Assembly (NCBI RefSeq): GCF_019352175.1
Contig: NZ_JACBYI010000005.1
Coordinates: 124,001 to 188,000, forward strand
DNA length: 64,000 nt
Reading direction: 5' to 3'
DNA from: Paenibacillus sp. S150
GTDB lineage: Bacteria > Bacillota > Bacilli > Paenibacillales > Paenibacillaceae
Positions 8,713 through 18,558 of the stretch are shown here, in pieces. Below the pieces are notes generated by a model. The model worked only from the letters and a program-made list of their open reading frames with translations, did no database searches and was not told the origin of the DNA. Within the stretch, counting starts at the first letter, position 1. Every line of letters begins with the position of its first letter. Made by a program: the position numbers and the translations under genes.

Positions 8713-9099
8713 TATAAGTAGCTAGCTCAATTTACCAATCAAATGTTGTTTTTGAAGAGTTTTGTGGCGCTTTTATGTCAAAAAAATTTAGGCGCTTGTT
8801 CTAACTGTCGAAAACCGGAATTTCTGGAATACTACATCTTTTGTTTCTCCAGATCCAAAGAACAAGACACAGGGAACTTTTGAGATACCTCTAATTTTAC
8901 TAATTCTAGTGGCGTTACGACGATCCATTGGAACCTTAGAATATCTGCAATAGCAAATATGGGATCTACTACATGAGTCGGAAATTTTGTATTGGGAAGG
9001 GAAAAAAGTCCCAGGTGTCGAATGTTGTATTTAACAAATTGAAATTTTTACTAATCAATGTAAATTCATAAGATAATCGGTTTTGAGAAAGGAGAGACC
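8713..9099. other. Intergenic stretch before the restriction-like operon
   Basis: No convincing reading frame occurs in these 390 bases. The last 60 bases contain the site AAAGGAGAGACC for the following gene. The promoter of the six-gene operon should lie here, but I cannot point to a strong -35/-10 pair. Confidence 0.4.
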
Positions 9100-10554
9100 A
9101 TGAATATAAAGCTTGCAATTCCCGATGCCGCTCCACTTGTACTGTCTTTGAGATCTGTAGGTTATACTCTGGAAACAGCGATTGCAGATATTGTCGATAA
9201 CAGTATCACTGCCAAAGCAACGGAAGTGTGCATTGATGTCAAATGGAATAACGAAATGTCCTTTATAAGTGTATGTGATAATGGGTATGGAATGAACGAA
9301 GAAGATTTGCATCTGGCCATGAAAATCGGTTCGAAGAACCCGTTGAATCAAAGAGGCCAGGATGATTTAGGGCGTTTTGGCATGGGTTTAAAAACGGCAG
9401 CATTTTCATTGTGCAAACGATTGACAGTAGGAAGCAAGCTTGCACTTTCGGATTCAATGAGTGTTCGAGTGTGGGATATTGACAATATTATGGCTTCAAA
9501 CCGATGGGAACTGTTTGACGGAAGTTTGACGTTAGCCTGGCAAGATGCTTTGAGCCGCTTGAACAATTATGAGCAAGGTACAATTGTTGTGATGGAAAAA
9601 CTGGATAGATTCATTACTGAGAATTACAGTGATCGGTCTGTTGAACGGTTTTGGCAGCGAATTGTTGAGATGGAAAGGCATTTGTCTATGGTATTTCATA
9701 GATTCTTGTCGGGTCTACAAGCAGTGCGTATTTTTATAAATGGAAAAAGAGTCGAGCCTTGGGATCCATTTATGCGCCATTCGTTTGCAACACAGGAATT
9801 CAGAGAAGAGTATTTGGAAAGCAATGGGAGAAGCATACGCATACATGCTTTTATATTGCCCCACCATTCAAAAATGTCAATATCGGAATATGACGAGATG
9901 GGTGGCATTTCCGGATGGATGGAACAGCAAGGATTCTATGTATACAGAAATAAGCGTCTGATTGTTCCGGGCACTTGGTTCAAAATGCTTCGGAAAAATG
10001 AACCTGGTCAACTTGCCAGAATTCAATTGGATTTAACGGCGGATATGGATTTTGAATGGAAAATTGATGTGAAAAAATCCGCGGCGGCTCCTCCATCTAT
10101 GCTGAGAGAAAACGTACGACGTATTGCAAGAACAACTCAGGAGGCGTCGCGCAAGGTTTATTACTATAGAGGAGCAGTTATCAATCAAAAGAGCAAAGCT
10201 GAAGATAATGAGGCAATTTGGGAGCAGGCGTCGATTCGAGGAAGAACATTTTTTAGGTTGAATCGCCATCACCCGTTGCTAAAAAATGTATTTTCTGAAT
10301 TGCCGGCTGACTCTGCAAAAAAGCTAAATACATATATAAATTTGGTTGAAGGATTTGCGCCCATGAACGTATCGCTGACGGGACCAATTTTTAGTGAGGC
10401 AGATCAAACAGAGGAACTTATCAATAGTGCAGTGAAATTCTGCTTTGATTTGATTGATGTAGGTTATAGTTCCTCAGAGGCACTGGGAAAAGTACTGCAA
10501 ATCAGCATATATGAAGGAATGGCCGAAATGATTAAAGACAAATTGAAACTATGA
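9100..10554 (+). CDS. GHKL (MutL/MORC-like) ATPase of a restriction-like cluster
   Basis: The N-terminal ATPase domain has the Bergerat-fold motifs: AIADIVDNSITA near residue 30 (with the Mg-binding Asn), CDNGYGM near 67 and GRFGMGLKTAAF near 92. These place it with the GHKL ATPases of the MORC type. The remaining 350 residues contain no clear nuclease motif. It is the first gene of a tightly packed operon with Z1, PD-(D/E)XK, AIPR, methylase and Vsr genes. This gene set was described by comparative genomics as a restriction-modification family linked to the origin of MORC ATPases. Its probable role is ATP-driven clamping or remodelling of target DNA. Confidence 0.9.
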   Translation: MNIKLAIPDAAPLVLSLRSVGYTLETAIADIVDNSITAKATEVCIDVKWNNEMSFISVCDNGYGMNEEDLHLAMKIGSKNPLNQRGQDDLGRFGMGLKTAAFSLCKRLTVGSKLALSDSMSVRVWDIDNIMASNRWELFDGSLTLAWQDALSRLNNYEQGTIVVMEKLDRFITENYSDRSVERFWQRIVEMERHLSMVFHRFLSGLQAVRIFINGKRVEPWDPFMRHSFATQEFREEYLESNGRSIRIHAFILPHHSKMSISEYDEMGGISGWMEQQGFYVYRNKRLIVPGTWFKMLRKNEPGQLARIQLDLTADMDFEWKIDVKKSAAAPPSMLRENVRRIARTTQEASRKVYYYRGAVINQKSKAEDNEAIWEQASIRGRTFFRLNRHHPLLKNVFSELPADSAKKLNTYINLVEGFAPMNVSLTGPIFSEADQTEELINSAVKFCFDLIDVGYSSSEALGKVLQISIYEGMAEMIKDKLKL

Positions 10555-10566
10555 AAGGAGTCAATT

Positions 10567-13461
10567 GTGGATAGAGATGCAATTGCCAGAATAGCAGTAG
10601 AGTACTGTTGGTCGCTGAAAGAAAAAGAAATAGACTTTGAAAAAGCGGCTGCTCAAACTATTGAATTTGTAAAAAACAGTTTGCCGGGCGGTTCAGATGT
10701 AGACGATAAGTGGCTTAAGGAGCATCTACGGTTATCTATAACACAAGAAGTTTCGGATTACTTAATGCTTCAAGGAGAAGATCAGCAGAGAGAGAAGCAT
10801 AAATGGTGGACGGAACAGAAGGACCAAAATTCTATGCTGCACTGGAATCGATGGAGAAGTTATTTAACTAAGGAAAAAAAGTGGAGTCAGCCTGTTATAG
10901 AAAGTTTAGATGAAACGACCGATAAAATTTTGGATGCAATTGATGACCCAAAACAGAATTCGCTTCTGAGTGATCGCAGAGGGCTTGTATTGGGATATGT
11001 ACAGTCAGGCAAAACGGCGCATTATACCGGTTTGATAAACAAAGCTCTTGATGCTGGATTCCAACTGATTATTGTGCTGGCTGGTATGCACGATAGTCTT
11101 CGAATGCAAACGCAGGCACGCCTTGATGAAGAGGTGTTTGGCTGTGACTCAAGTACTGAGCTGGCGATAAAGAATGGCATGCTTAGAGAACAAATTGGAG
11201 TAGGAAAGTTGGCGTTTTCTGAGCAACTTATGGTAAACATGTATACTGACAGAAGCAAAAAAGGAGATTTCAAGAAAAGTCAAGCAAACAAAATCCATCT
11301 GTTAGGGGGACGTCCGTCTGTATTTATTGTCAAAAAAAATGCAACTATTTTAAGAAATCTGCACCAGTTTTTTAGAACAGGAAACCTAACGAAAGATCAC
11401 CTTCTTAAGCAAGGGAAAGCATTAATTGCTAATATTTCAATGCTTATGATTGATGATGAGGCCGATCAAGCGTCTGTTAATACAAAAGAGATCAGCGATG
11501 CGAATGGCAATATTCTGCCAGAATATGAACCTTCACGTGTCAACGCGGAAATTAGAAGAATTTACAACTTATTTTCCAACAAAGCATACGTGGGATATAC
11601 AGCGACACCTTATGCCAATATCTTTATTCATGATGAAGCAGGGACAGAAAAGTATGGGAAGGAACTGTTTCCAAAAGACTTTATTCTTTGCCTCCCAAAA
11701 CCTGACAACTACATTGGTCCTGCAGAATTTTTTGGTCTTAATCGCAATGATGGTGAGACGATGTGCTTAATCAGAGAAGTCCAGTATGATGATTTGTTTG
11801 TTCCAGCAAAAGTAAAGAACGGCCACGTTCCGGAATGCTTGCCAGAAACATTGGTGGATGCCATTGGCGCTTTTCTCATTTCATCATCGATTCGTTTTGC
11901 CCGTAAACAGGATAATGAGCATATGTCGATGCTTATTCATGCAGTACGGTTTACCAGTGTCCATCATGAGATCAAAGATCTTGTTGTTAGAAAAATTAAT
12001 AATATTAAAAATCGATTGAGATATGAAGATGCAGCAGATCCGTCTTCTTTTGCAGCTAGGCTAAAATCATTGTGGGCAGATGATTTTGTAGAAACATCCA
12101 CCCATCTGTGCAAATATTTTTTCGATTTAGCAGGTGGATGCAATATGCCGGAATGGCCGGTTATACTGAAAGGAATCTCTGAAGTATTGGAGAAGCTAGA
12201 AGTGCTTGAAGTAAATGGGGTGAGTGATGACGAGTTAAAGTATAAAGACTACCCCGATGGACGAATTGTGATAGCCGTGGGCGGAGATAAGCTTTCACGG
12301 GGGCTGACTTTGGAGGGACTGTCAATCAGTTATTTTCTCCGAGCTTCTACATTTTATGATACGCTGATGCAAATGGGAAGGTGGTTTGGCTACAGACCTG
12401 GCTACCTTGATTTGTGTAGATTATACACTACGCCTACCTTGGCTGAATGGTTTGGACATATAGCGGTTGCAACAGAAGAATTACGCGGCGAATTGTTCAA
12501 TATGGATCGGCGTCAAGCTGTGCCTAAAGAGTACGGACTTAAGGTTTTGACGCACTCAGATTTGCATATAGCGGCAGCGAACAAGATGCAAGCGTCGTTT
12601 GAGATGCAGGAGGATTACAGCAACAAAATCAGTGAAACAACCAAGTTTGAAGATAATGAGGATTTTTTTCGGGAAAATCAAAATGCAGTAGAGCATCTGA
12701 TCAAGCAGCTTGGGCCACCTAATGAAGATTATCTTCGTCAAAAAAGGCCAAGTAAATATGCCAATAGCGCAGGTATGCCAAAGCATTACTTTTGGGAAAA
12801 GGTTGATGGGGTGACCATTTGCAATTTTTTATCTGAATATAAAACAGCTCGCAATGCGCCGCGGGCAAACAGTTTGCATTTAAAGGAGTATATTCTCAAA
12901 CAGATGAGCAAAAATGGATTGACGGAATGGACGGTCTGCTTGATCAATGTTGATGAAATCGATCAGCAACAGATAAAGATTGACGATGATCAACAACAGG
13001 TCAATATGGAGATTGGGGAACTGCTGATAGGAAGAGGGGTTAAACGAGCTCGTGGTAGCCGCAGCGAAAAAAAAGGTGCCAAAGCTTTTGGACGATTGCT
13101 AACACAAGAACATGAATACTTGGACTTTGATGATGATCAAATGAAGCGAGTTGCTGAATTGAGAGCTCAGGCATCCAGTATTAGTGGAAAACGCACCAAA
13201 ATATTAAAAGATAGCACCGGAGCAGATTGGGAGGCTGCTGCATATATTCGGAGTGAATTGAGAAAGAATCAGCCGCATCGCGGTCTGATGCTAATATACC
13301 CAATAGACAAATTCACCAACAATGCATTTGAGAATTTGTCATCTGATATTATTCCAATTGGCATTGGGTTGGTGTTTCCTCCAAGCCATCATTCCACACC
13401 AGGCAACTATAGAGTAAATAATGTCTTTCGTGATTTAGAGAAGGAGGATGAGCAGGAGTGA
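10567..13461 (+). CDS. Z1-domain superfamily II helicase-like protein
   Basis: The 964-residue protein carries the motifs of Z1 proteins. These are a Walker A (GYVQSGKT, near residue 142), a Walker B (IDDEADQAS, near 295), GYTATPYANIF near 345, then GGDKLSRGLTLEGL near 575 and QMGRWFGYR near 602, matching helicase motifs V and VI. It should couple ATP hydrolysis to movement on DNA, delivering substrate to the nuclease encoded next. The start is GTG, 8 nt after AAAGGAG. Its end overlaps the next start by 4 nt. Length and motif order are normal for the family, so it appears intact. Confidence 0.9.
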   Translation: MDRDAIARIAVEYCWSLKEKEIDFEKAAAQTIEFVKNSLPGGSDVDDKWLKEHLRLSITQEVSDYLMLQGEDQQREKHKWWTEQKDQNSMLHWNRWRSYLTKEKKWSQPVIESLDETTDKILDAIDDPKQNSLLSDRRGLVLGYVQSGKTAHYTGLINKALDAGFQLIIVLAGMHDSLRMQTQARLDEEVFGCDSSTELAIKNGMLREQIGVGKLAFSEQLMVNMYTDRSKKGDFKKSQANKIHLLGGRPSVFIVKKNATILRNLHQFFRTGNLTKDHLLKQGKALIANISMLMIDDEADQASVNTKEISDANGNILPEYEPSRVNAEIRRIYNLFSNKAYVGYTATPYANIFIHDEAGTEKYGKELFPKDFILCLPKPDNYIGPAEFFGLNRNDGETMCLIREVQYDDLFVPAKVKNGHVPECLPETLVDAIGAFLISSSIRFARKQDNEHMSMLIHAVRFTSVHHEIKDLVVRKINNIKNRLRYEDAADPSSFAARLKSLWADDFVETSTHLCKYFFDLAGGCNMPEWPVILKGISEVLEKLEVLEVNGVSDDELKYKDYPDGRIVIAVGGDKLSRGLTLEGLSISYFLRASTFYDTLMQMGRWFGYRPGYLDLCRLYTTPTLAEWFGHIAVATEELRGELFNMDRRQAVPKEYGLKVLTHSDLHIAAANKMQASFEMQEDYSNKISETTKFEDNEDFFRENQNAVEHLIKQLGPPNEDYLRQKRPSKYANSAGMPKHYFWEKVDGVTICNFLSEYKTARNAPRANSLHLKEYILKQMSKNGLTEWTVCLINVDEIDQQQIKIDDDQQQVNMEIGELLIGRGVKRARGSRSEKKGAKAFGRLLTQEHEYLDFDDDQMKRVAELRAQASSISGKRTKILKDSTGADWEAAAYIRSELRKNQPHRGLMLIYPIDKFTNNAFENLSSDIIPIGIGLVFPPSHHSTPGNYRVNNVFRDLEKEDEQE

Positions 13462-14501
13462 ACAAAAATATAATCTTGGTTCATGAAATTTTTGCTGGAC
13501 TGGATCAAGAGTATCTTTCAAAAAAATGGTTTGGAAATGATCCTCTTTTATCTAGGCAAATGAGATTAAGCCAAGACATCTTGGCTGTCTTTGCTGTCAA
13601 AAAATCAGATGGTAAACATATCTTATATTTGCAATGTAATTCAGAAGACGCGGTTAAGGGAAGTAAATATCCGGCTTGGAAGGGTATTGCTATCGACTTT
13701 TCTGGCTTTGAAAATGCGGGAATGGAAGGAAGTTATGTCCGCATTGAACAAAATGAGGAGAGCGCGGATGAAGTGTATTTTGCTGTTGCTGATGATTTAT
13801 GTGCTTGTCTTCAAGGTATTAAAAGGAATCATTTGCGCAAAGAACTTTCCATTGCATTGGAACGTTGGAGCCGCTTTTTTTCGCTTCGCGACAATATTAA
13901 ATTATCACAGGAAGAACAATTGGGTTTGTTTGGAGAGTTATGGATGGTCCGCAGCATGATCCAAAACGATGTTGGAATACAGGCAATAGATTATTGGAAA
14001 GGACCTTATCGCAATGTGTTTGATTTTTCTCTGCAGAAAATGGGAATTGAAATAAAGACTACAGCTTCAAAAAGACCCTACAAAGTTTTTATCAACAATG
14101 AGGTGCAACTCAGCGATCGGCTTGCAGGGGGAACTCTTATACTAGGCTTTATAGCGGTTCAACCAAATGATGCAACCGGGGAAGCCTTGAGAGATGTAGC
14201 AAAAGAAATTGAAGAATATGTGAAGCATAATGGAACGGTTCACAGTTTATTCCAAGATAAAATATTTGGCTGTGGACTCGGTAAGCCGTATATTGACAGC
14301 TACATGACCAGATATATTGTTAAAGAACATGCTTTTTTTAAAGTGGAAGAAGGATTTCCACGTATTTTGAGCGAGAACTTGCAAAATGGCCTGGGTGATG
14401 TTTCGTATTCTCTGGAGATAGGAGCTTGCTCCGACTATAAAATGGGTGATCATCAATTTTGGCAGATTGTGCAGCAGTTCGTAAAGGAGGAAATCGCATG
14501 A
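13458..14501 (+). CDS. PD-(D/E)XK endonuclease-like protein (DUF4420-type)
   Basis: This 347-residue protein begins at a GTG that overlaps the Z1 stop. The core reads FDFSLQKMGIEIKTTA near residues 187-202. This gives an Asp followed by a Glu-x-Lys pair, as expected for a PD-(D/E)XK metal-dependent nuclease. PF14390/DUF4420 proteins occupy this position in MORC-Z1-AIPR clusters and are the likely DNA-cutting subunit. The next gene starts within its stop codon (ATGA), showing translational coupling. The nuclease role rests on the motif and the context. Confidence 0.8.
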   Translation: MNKNIILVHEIFAGLDQEYLSKKWFGNDPLLSRQMRLSQDILAVFAVKKSDGKHILYLQCNSEDAVKGSKYPAWKGIAIDFSGFENAGMEGSYVRIEQNEESADEVYFAVADDLCACLQGIKRNHLRKELSIALERWSRFFSLRDNIKLSQEEQLGLFGELWMVRSMIQNDVGIQAIDYWKGPYRNVFDFSLQKMGIEIKTTASKRPYKVFINNEVQLSDRLAGGTLILGFIAVQPNDATGEALRDVAKEIEEYVKHNGTVHSLFQDKIFGCGLGKPYIDSYMTRYIVKEHAFFKVEEGFPRILSENLQNGLGDVSYSLEIGACSDYKMGDHQFWQIVQQFVKEEIA

Positions 14502-16261
14502 TCCTGGATGATTTTCATGCGATGATTTCCGAAGATGCAAGAGAGGCACACGAAATTGGCCGCTATCGTACAACAGAAGAGGCTATTGAGGGCATACTGT
14601 GCGATTATTTGGAAGAGGAGCAGGTCATCTTTGATATCCAACTGAGTCCTTATCAAAAAACCAACTCCAGCCGACAAGCAATGAAAGTAAGCGCTCATGC
14701 ATTTGATGAAAAAAATGCAACCCTTAGTTTGCTTGTCGTTAAATGGGAACGCAACAATAAGCTTGTGAAGATGAGCAGGAATGATGCGAATCGTATGTTT
14801 AAGATGGTGCGTCGATTCTATAGAAATGCTAAAATAGGGATATATAAAGAAATGGAGGAGACTGATACTGCCTTTACATTGGCGCAAATGATTTATGAAA
14901 GGCAGGCCTTTATTTCAACCGTTCGCATCTATCTTGTCTCAAATGCTCTTGTTGACATTGAGCCTCCGCCAGATGGGGAAGAGGAGGATACTTTATTTTC
15001 ATATGATGTATGGGATATAGACAGGATCTTCAGGCTTGTCGGTCAAGCAGGCAGTGCAGCGGAAAACATCATTCACTTGCGAGATCATTATGATTCCAGC
15101 ATTTTTATGATGAAAATGCAGGCAGAGCATCAAAAGTATGATTGTTATGTTGGAATGATGCCTGGACCAGTACTGGCAAGGATTTATGATGAACATGGGC
15201 AACAATTGATTGAGCGCAATGTACGCTCCTTCCTTCAAGCTAAAAATGCGATCAACAAAGGCATTCGTGATACAGTGCGAGATGAGCCTGAGATGTTCAT
15301 GGCCTACAACAATGGGATTTCAACGGTAGCAACATGGATAGAAGCTGATGAATTGAATCAAAACGTTGTTTCAATACATAGTTTGCACGGCTGGCAAATT
15401 GTTAATGGCGGGCAAACCACGGCATCTCTTGCTAATGCATACAAGAATAATCTCGATTTAAGTCAAGTATTTGTACCTGTAAAACTGACAATTCTGAAAT
15501 CCAATCAAAACAAAGATAGGATTATTGCGTATATATCCAAGTATGCTAATAGCCAGAACAAAATTACGATGTCAGATTTTAGTGCCAACAATCCATGGCA
15601 CGTTGAAATGGAGAAGCTTTCACGAAGAATATGGGTTCCATCCCGTCAACGAGTGCGTTGGTTTTATGAACGTGCTCGTGGACAATACCTTGTTGAACTC
15701 AATAGACAAAGAACCGCGGCTCGACAAAAGAATTTTAGAAGCGAGAATCCCAAGAGCCACGTTGTTTCAAAAACACTTGCTGCAAAATGCATGATGTGTA
15801 CGATGCAAAAACCCTATCTGGTCAGCAAAGGCTCAGAAACCAATTTCGTAAAGTTTATGGAGTTGGTTGAGAGTGGGAAAGTCCCATTTCCTAACGAGAA
15901 ATACTATAAGCACATGGTGGCAAAAGTTATTCTTTTCGATAAATGCGATAGGATCGTAAAAAGCTTGCAGTTGGGAGATTATAAAGCCAATGTGGTAGCT
16001 TACACAATTGCTTTAGCCTATCGTCTTTATGAAGCTGAAATTGATCTGGATAATATATGGACGAAGCAAGACATTAATGAGAAAATTGAGTTGATGCTGC
16101 AAGATCTGGCTCTAAGGGTATGGGAACATATTACGCACCCCATAGTGGAAGGCACCAATATTACCCAATGGTGTAAGCGTGAAGAGTGCTGGAACCTCCT
16201 GCTCAAACGTCAAGGACTTGAAATTGCTTCGATTGAGGAGGACGAAGATGAAGAAGCTTAA
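14498..16261 (+). CDS. AIPR family protein
   Basis: I place the start at the ATG overlapping the previous stop, 8 nt after AAAGGAGG, giving 587 residues. Family features include FMAYNNGISTVA near residue 266 and GWQIVNGGQTTASL near 298, both typical of AIPR (abortive infection phage resistance, PF10592) proteins. These proteins occur with phage abortive-infection and restriction genes. The family is often described as related to restriction proteins, but its reaction is not visible here. The gene lies in the middle of the operon, and its 3' end overlaps the methylase start by 14 nt. Confidence 0.85.
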   Translation: MILDDFHAMISEDAREAHEIGRYRTTEEAIEGILCDYLEEEQVIFDIQLSPYQKTNSSRQAMKVSAHAFDEKNATLSLLVVKWERNNKLVKMSRNDANRMFKMVRRFYRNAKIGIYKEMEETDTAFTLAQMIYERQAFISTVRIYLVSNALVDIEPPPDGEEEDTLFSYDVWDIDRIFRLVGQAGSAAENIIHLRDHYDSSIFMMKMQAEHQKYDCYVGMMPGPVLARIYDEHGQQLIERNVRSFLQAKNAINKGIRDTVRDEPEMFMAYNNGISTVATWIEADELNQNVVSIHSLHGWQIVNGGQTTASLANAYKNNLDLSQVFVPVKLTILKSNQNKDRIIAYISKYANSQNKITMSDFSANNPWHVEMEKLSRRIWVPSRQRVRWFYERARGQYLVELNRQRTAARQKNFRSENPKSHVVSKTLAAKCMMCTMQKPYLVSKGSETNFVKFMELVESGKVPFPNEKYYKHMVAKVILFDKCDRIVKSLQLGDYKANVVAYTIALAYRLYEAEIDLDNIWTKQDINEKIELMLQDLALRVWEHITHPIVEGTNITQWCKREECWNLLLKRQGLEIASIEEDEDEEA

Positions 16262-17939
16262 AACGGTCGATTTATTTGCTGGTGCTGGCGGACTGAGCCT
16301 TGGTTTTTTGAAGACTGGCTGGTTTGATATTAAAGTTGCAGTCGAATATGACAAGCACGCGGCTAAGACGTATGCTGAAAATCATGAAGGTGTTGAAATA
16401 CTGCAAAAGGATGCTTCAACCATCTTCTTTAAGCAGGAAATCGAAGATAAACATGGGAAAATAGATGTTGTTATTGGCGGGCCGCCATGTCAAGGGTTTT
16501 CAAATGCAAATAGGCAAAAGTCAAACTTGATTAGCGGAAACAATCAATTAGTTCAGCAATATGTCCGCGCCCTTGAAGAACTAAATCCAACAGCATTTGT
16601 TCTTGAAAATGTAAAAACATTGGAATCCAGCAAACACTTTTTCTTTGTTGCCACTGACAATGCCGAAGAGGTTCAGATATTGAGGATACCCACCAAAAAA
16701 GAAAAAGTAGCTTTGTGTTCTGGTGAAAAAGCGATGGCACTGGTTGCAGAAGTCATTAGACATAAAGATCCAATAGATAAGTTCCGAATGGCGGAGGAAG
16801 GATATGCTGTGCTTTGTACTCTGCTGAAGTTTTCACGCACCGAAAAACGGGCAATAAAGTATGTTGAAAAGCAAAAAGAAAAACTTCAAAAGCTCTTGGA
16901 GAACTGGGATAATTTCCATCATGATTTTTGGAATCAAGGCTGGGAATTTTTTTATCATGACACCAAGGAAATAGTCAGAGAATTTGCAAATGAAGGGCAG
17001 AATTACTTGGATTACTTTGATAGATTAAAAACACTGGTTGAAGTTGAACAAGCGTTTGAACGTGTGTATGAATTGAAAGAGAACCATATAGATTTTGAAG
17101 TTCAATTCTCTGAAAGCCGCATATATGCGACTGTAGAAACTTTCACTATTAAAGATTACTTGGAACATAAGTTTGCAGAACTCGGGTATGAAACAAAAAA
17201 GGCAATATTGAATGCCGCTGATTTTGGTGTTCCTCAAACGAGGGAAAGGTTCATCATGATCGGTATCAAAAAGGAGTGCATTGAAGAAAATGAAATCAAG
17301 TTGCCCACTCCTATATTTGAAGAAAAGGATTATTTCACTGTAAGAGATGCAATTGAAAATCTGGAAAATATGGAAACATCAATTCACATAAGTGCTCCTC
17401 CAGTCGTTGCAAGCTTTGCAAGTGGATCCAAGTTAGCAACTTTGCTTAATAACAAAGACTTGATTGCTAATCATGTAGTAACAGATACAGGGGATGACGC
17501 CATGGAAAGATTTAAGGCACTTGGACAGGGCGAAAACTTCCACAAACTTGACAAGTCGTTGAAAACTACTTACTCACTTCCTGAAAGGACGCAGAACACG
17601 ATTTATCTTCGTTTGCGGTATGATAAGCCATCTGGAACTGTGTTGAATGTACGCAAATCCATGTGGATTCATCCAATGCTGGATAGAGCACTAAGCATAA
17701 GAGAGGCAGCCAGATTGCAGTCTTTTCCTGACAGTTTTGTATTTCACGGATCTAAGAACTCTCAATATCAGCAAGTTGGCAATGCTGTACCTCCTTTATT
17801 GGGACAAGCTATTGCTGAATGTCTGTTAGAACAACTAGGGTTTAGATCGTACAGCTCGCTACTTGAGGATTTTGGGATTAATGAATGCGCTTTTGAGGAT
17901 GTGCTTTTTGTAAAAACAGGTGATACCATTGCCATATGA
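16248..17939 (+). CDS. DNA (cytosine-5) methyltransferase
   Basis: The start is the ATG after GAGGAGG, so the protein begins MKKLKTVDLFAGAGGLSLGF, the SAM-binding motif I. GGPPCQGFSNA with the catalytic cysteine is near residue 81, and the ENV motif (FVLENVKTLES) is near 117. The conserved GVPQTRERF and the C-terminal QVGNAVPP are also present. An unusually long helical insert of about 200 residues lies between the ENV motif and the QTRERF motif. The enzyme should protect host DNA from the co-encoded restriction complex by making 5-methylcytosine. Its target sequence cannot be read from the protein. All key residues are present. Confidence 0.95.
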   Translation: MKKLKTVDLFAGAGGLSLGFLKTGWFDIKVAVEYDKHAAKTYAENHEGVEILQKDASTIFFKQEIEDKHGKIDVVIGGPPCQGFSNANRQKSNLISGNNQLVQQYVRALEELNPTAFVLENVKTLESSKHFFFVATDNAEEVQILRIPTKKEKVALCSGEKAMALVAEVIRHKDPIDKFRMAEEGYAVLCTLLKFSRTEKRAIKYVEKQKEKLQKLLENWDNFHHDFWNQGWEFFYHDTKEIVREFANEGQNYLDYFDRLKTLVEVEQAFERVYELKENHIDFEVQFSESRIYATVETFTIKDYLEHKFAELGYETKKAILNAADFGVPQTRERFIMIGIKKECIEENEIKLPTPIFEEKDYFTVRDAIENLENMETSIHISAPPVVASFASGSKLATLLNNKDLIANHVVTDTGDDAMERFKALGQGENFHKLDKSLKTTYSLPERTQNTIYLRLRYDKPSGTVLNVRKSMWIHPMLDRALSIREAARLQSFPDSFVFHGSKNSQYQQVGNAVPPLLGQAIAECLLEQLGFRSYSSLLEDFGINECAFEDVLFVKTGDTIAI

Positions 17940-18348
17940 TATGTTTGATCCACAAAAACGAAGTGAGATTATGTCAAATATTCGTTCGAAAAACACTAAG
18001 GGAGAAATGATTGTACGAAAGTATTTACACCAATTGGGTTTTCGTTTTCGACTGCATGGTTCGAAATTGCCTGGGAAGCCGGATATTGTTCTGTCCAAAT
18101 ATAAATGTGTGGTCTTTGTACATGGATGTTTTTGGCATGCTCATCAAGATTGCAAGTACTACCGTGATCCCAAGACTAATCAAGAATATTGGATTCCTAA
18201 GATCCAGCGAAATGTGGAAAGAGACAAGAAGGCAATTTATGATCTCACAGCTATGGGCTGGAAAGTGGAGATAGTATGGGAATGTGAGTTGAAAAAGGAT
18301 GCCGAAGGACGGTTGAATGATTTAGTCAGTTCAATTCGTTCTGTCTAA
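17920..18348 (+). CDS. vsr: Very short patch repair (Vsr) endonuclease
   Basis: The protein contains RSEIMSNIRSKNTKGE, then LHGSKLPGKPDIVL with the catalytic Asp, and FVHGCFWHAHQDC with the zinc and active-site residues. This is the normal order for Vsr nucleases, which nick at T:G mismatches left by deamination of 5-methylcytosine. Pairing with a cytosine methylase is typical. The GTG at 17920 overlaps the methylase and an ATG at 17941 is also possible; neither has a strong binding site. It is the last gene of the restriction-like operon. Confidence 0.92.
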   Translation: MIPLPYDMFDPQKRSEIMSNIRSKNTKGEMIVRKYLHQLGFRFRLHGSKLPGKPDIVLSKYKCVVFVHGCFWHAHQDCKYYRDPKTNQEYWIPKIQRNVERDKKAIYDLTAMGWKVEIVWECELKKDAEGRLNDLVSSIRSV

Positions 18349-18558
18349 AATACCTCAAGATTAGTTTTCTAGAGCAATGGATGAGGCTATAGGAAGGGGA
18401 TATCTCCTCCCAATTGATTAGTTTTTATTCTCATAGAATAAATATAGAAAACCGGTTGTACTTTATTTTCGAAAATCCATTATGAATATTTGAGATGAAT
18501 AAGGATTAATTTAAGCGATATCAACCGCTATAAATTCCCATATTCGAGAGGAATAACA

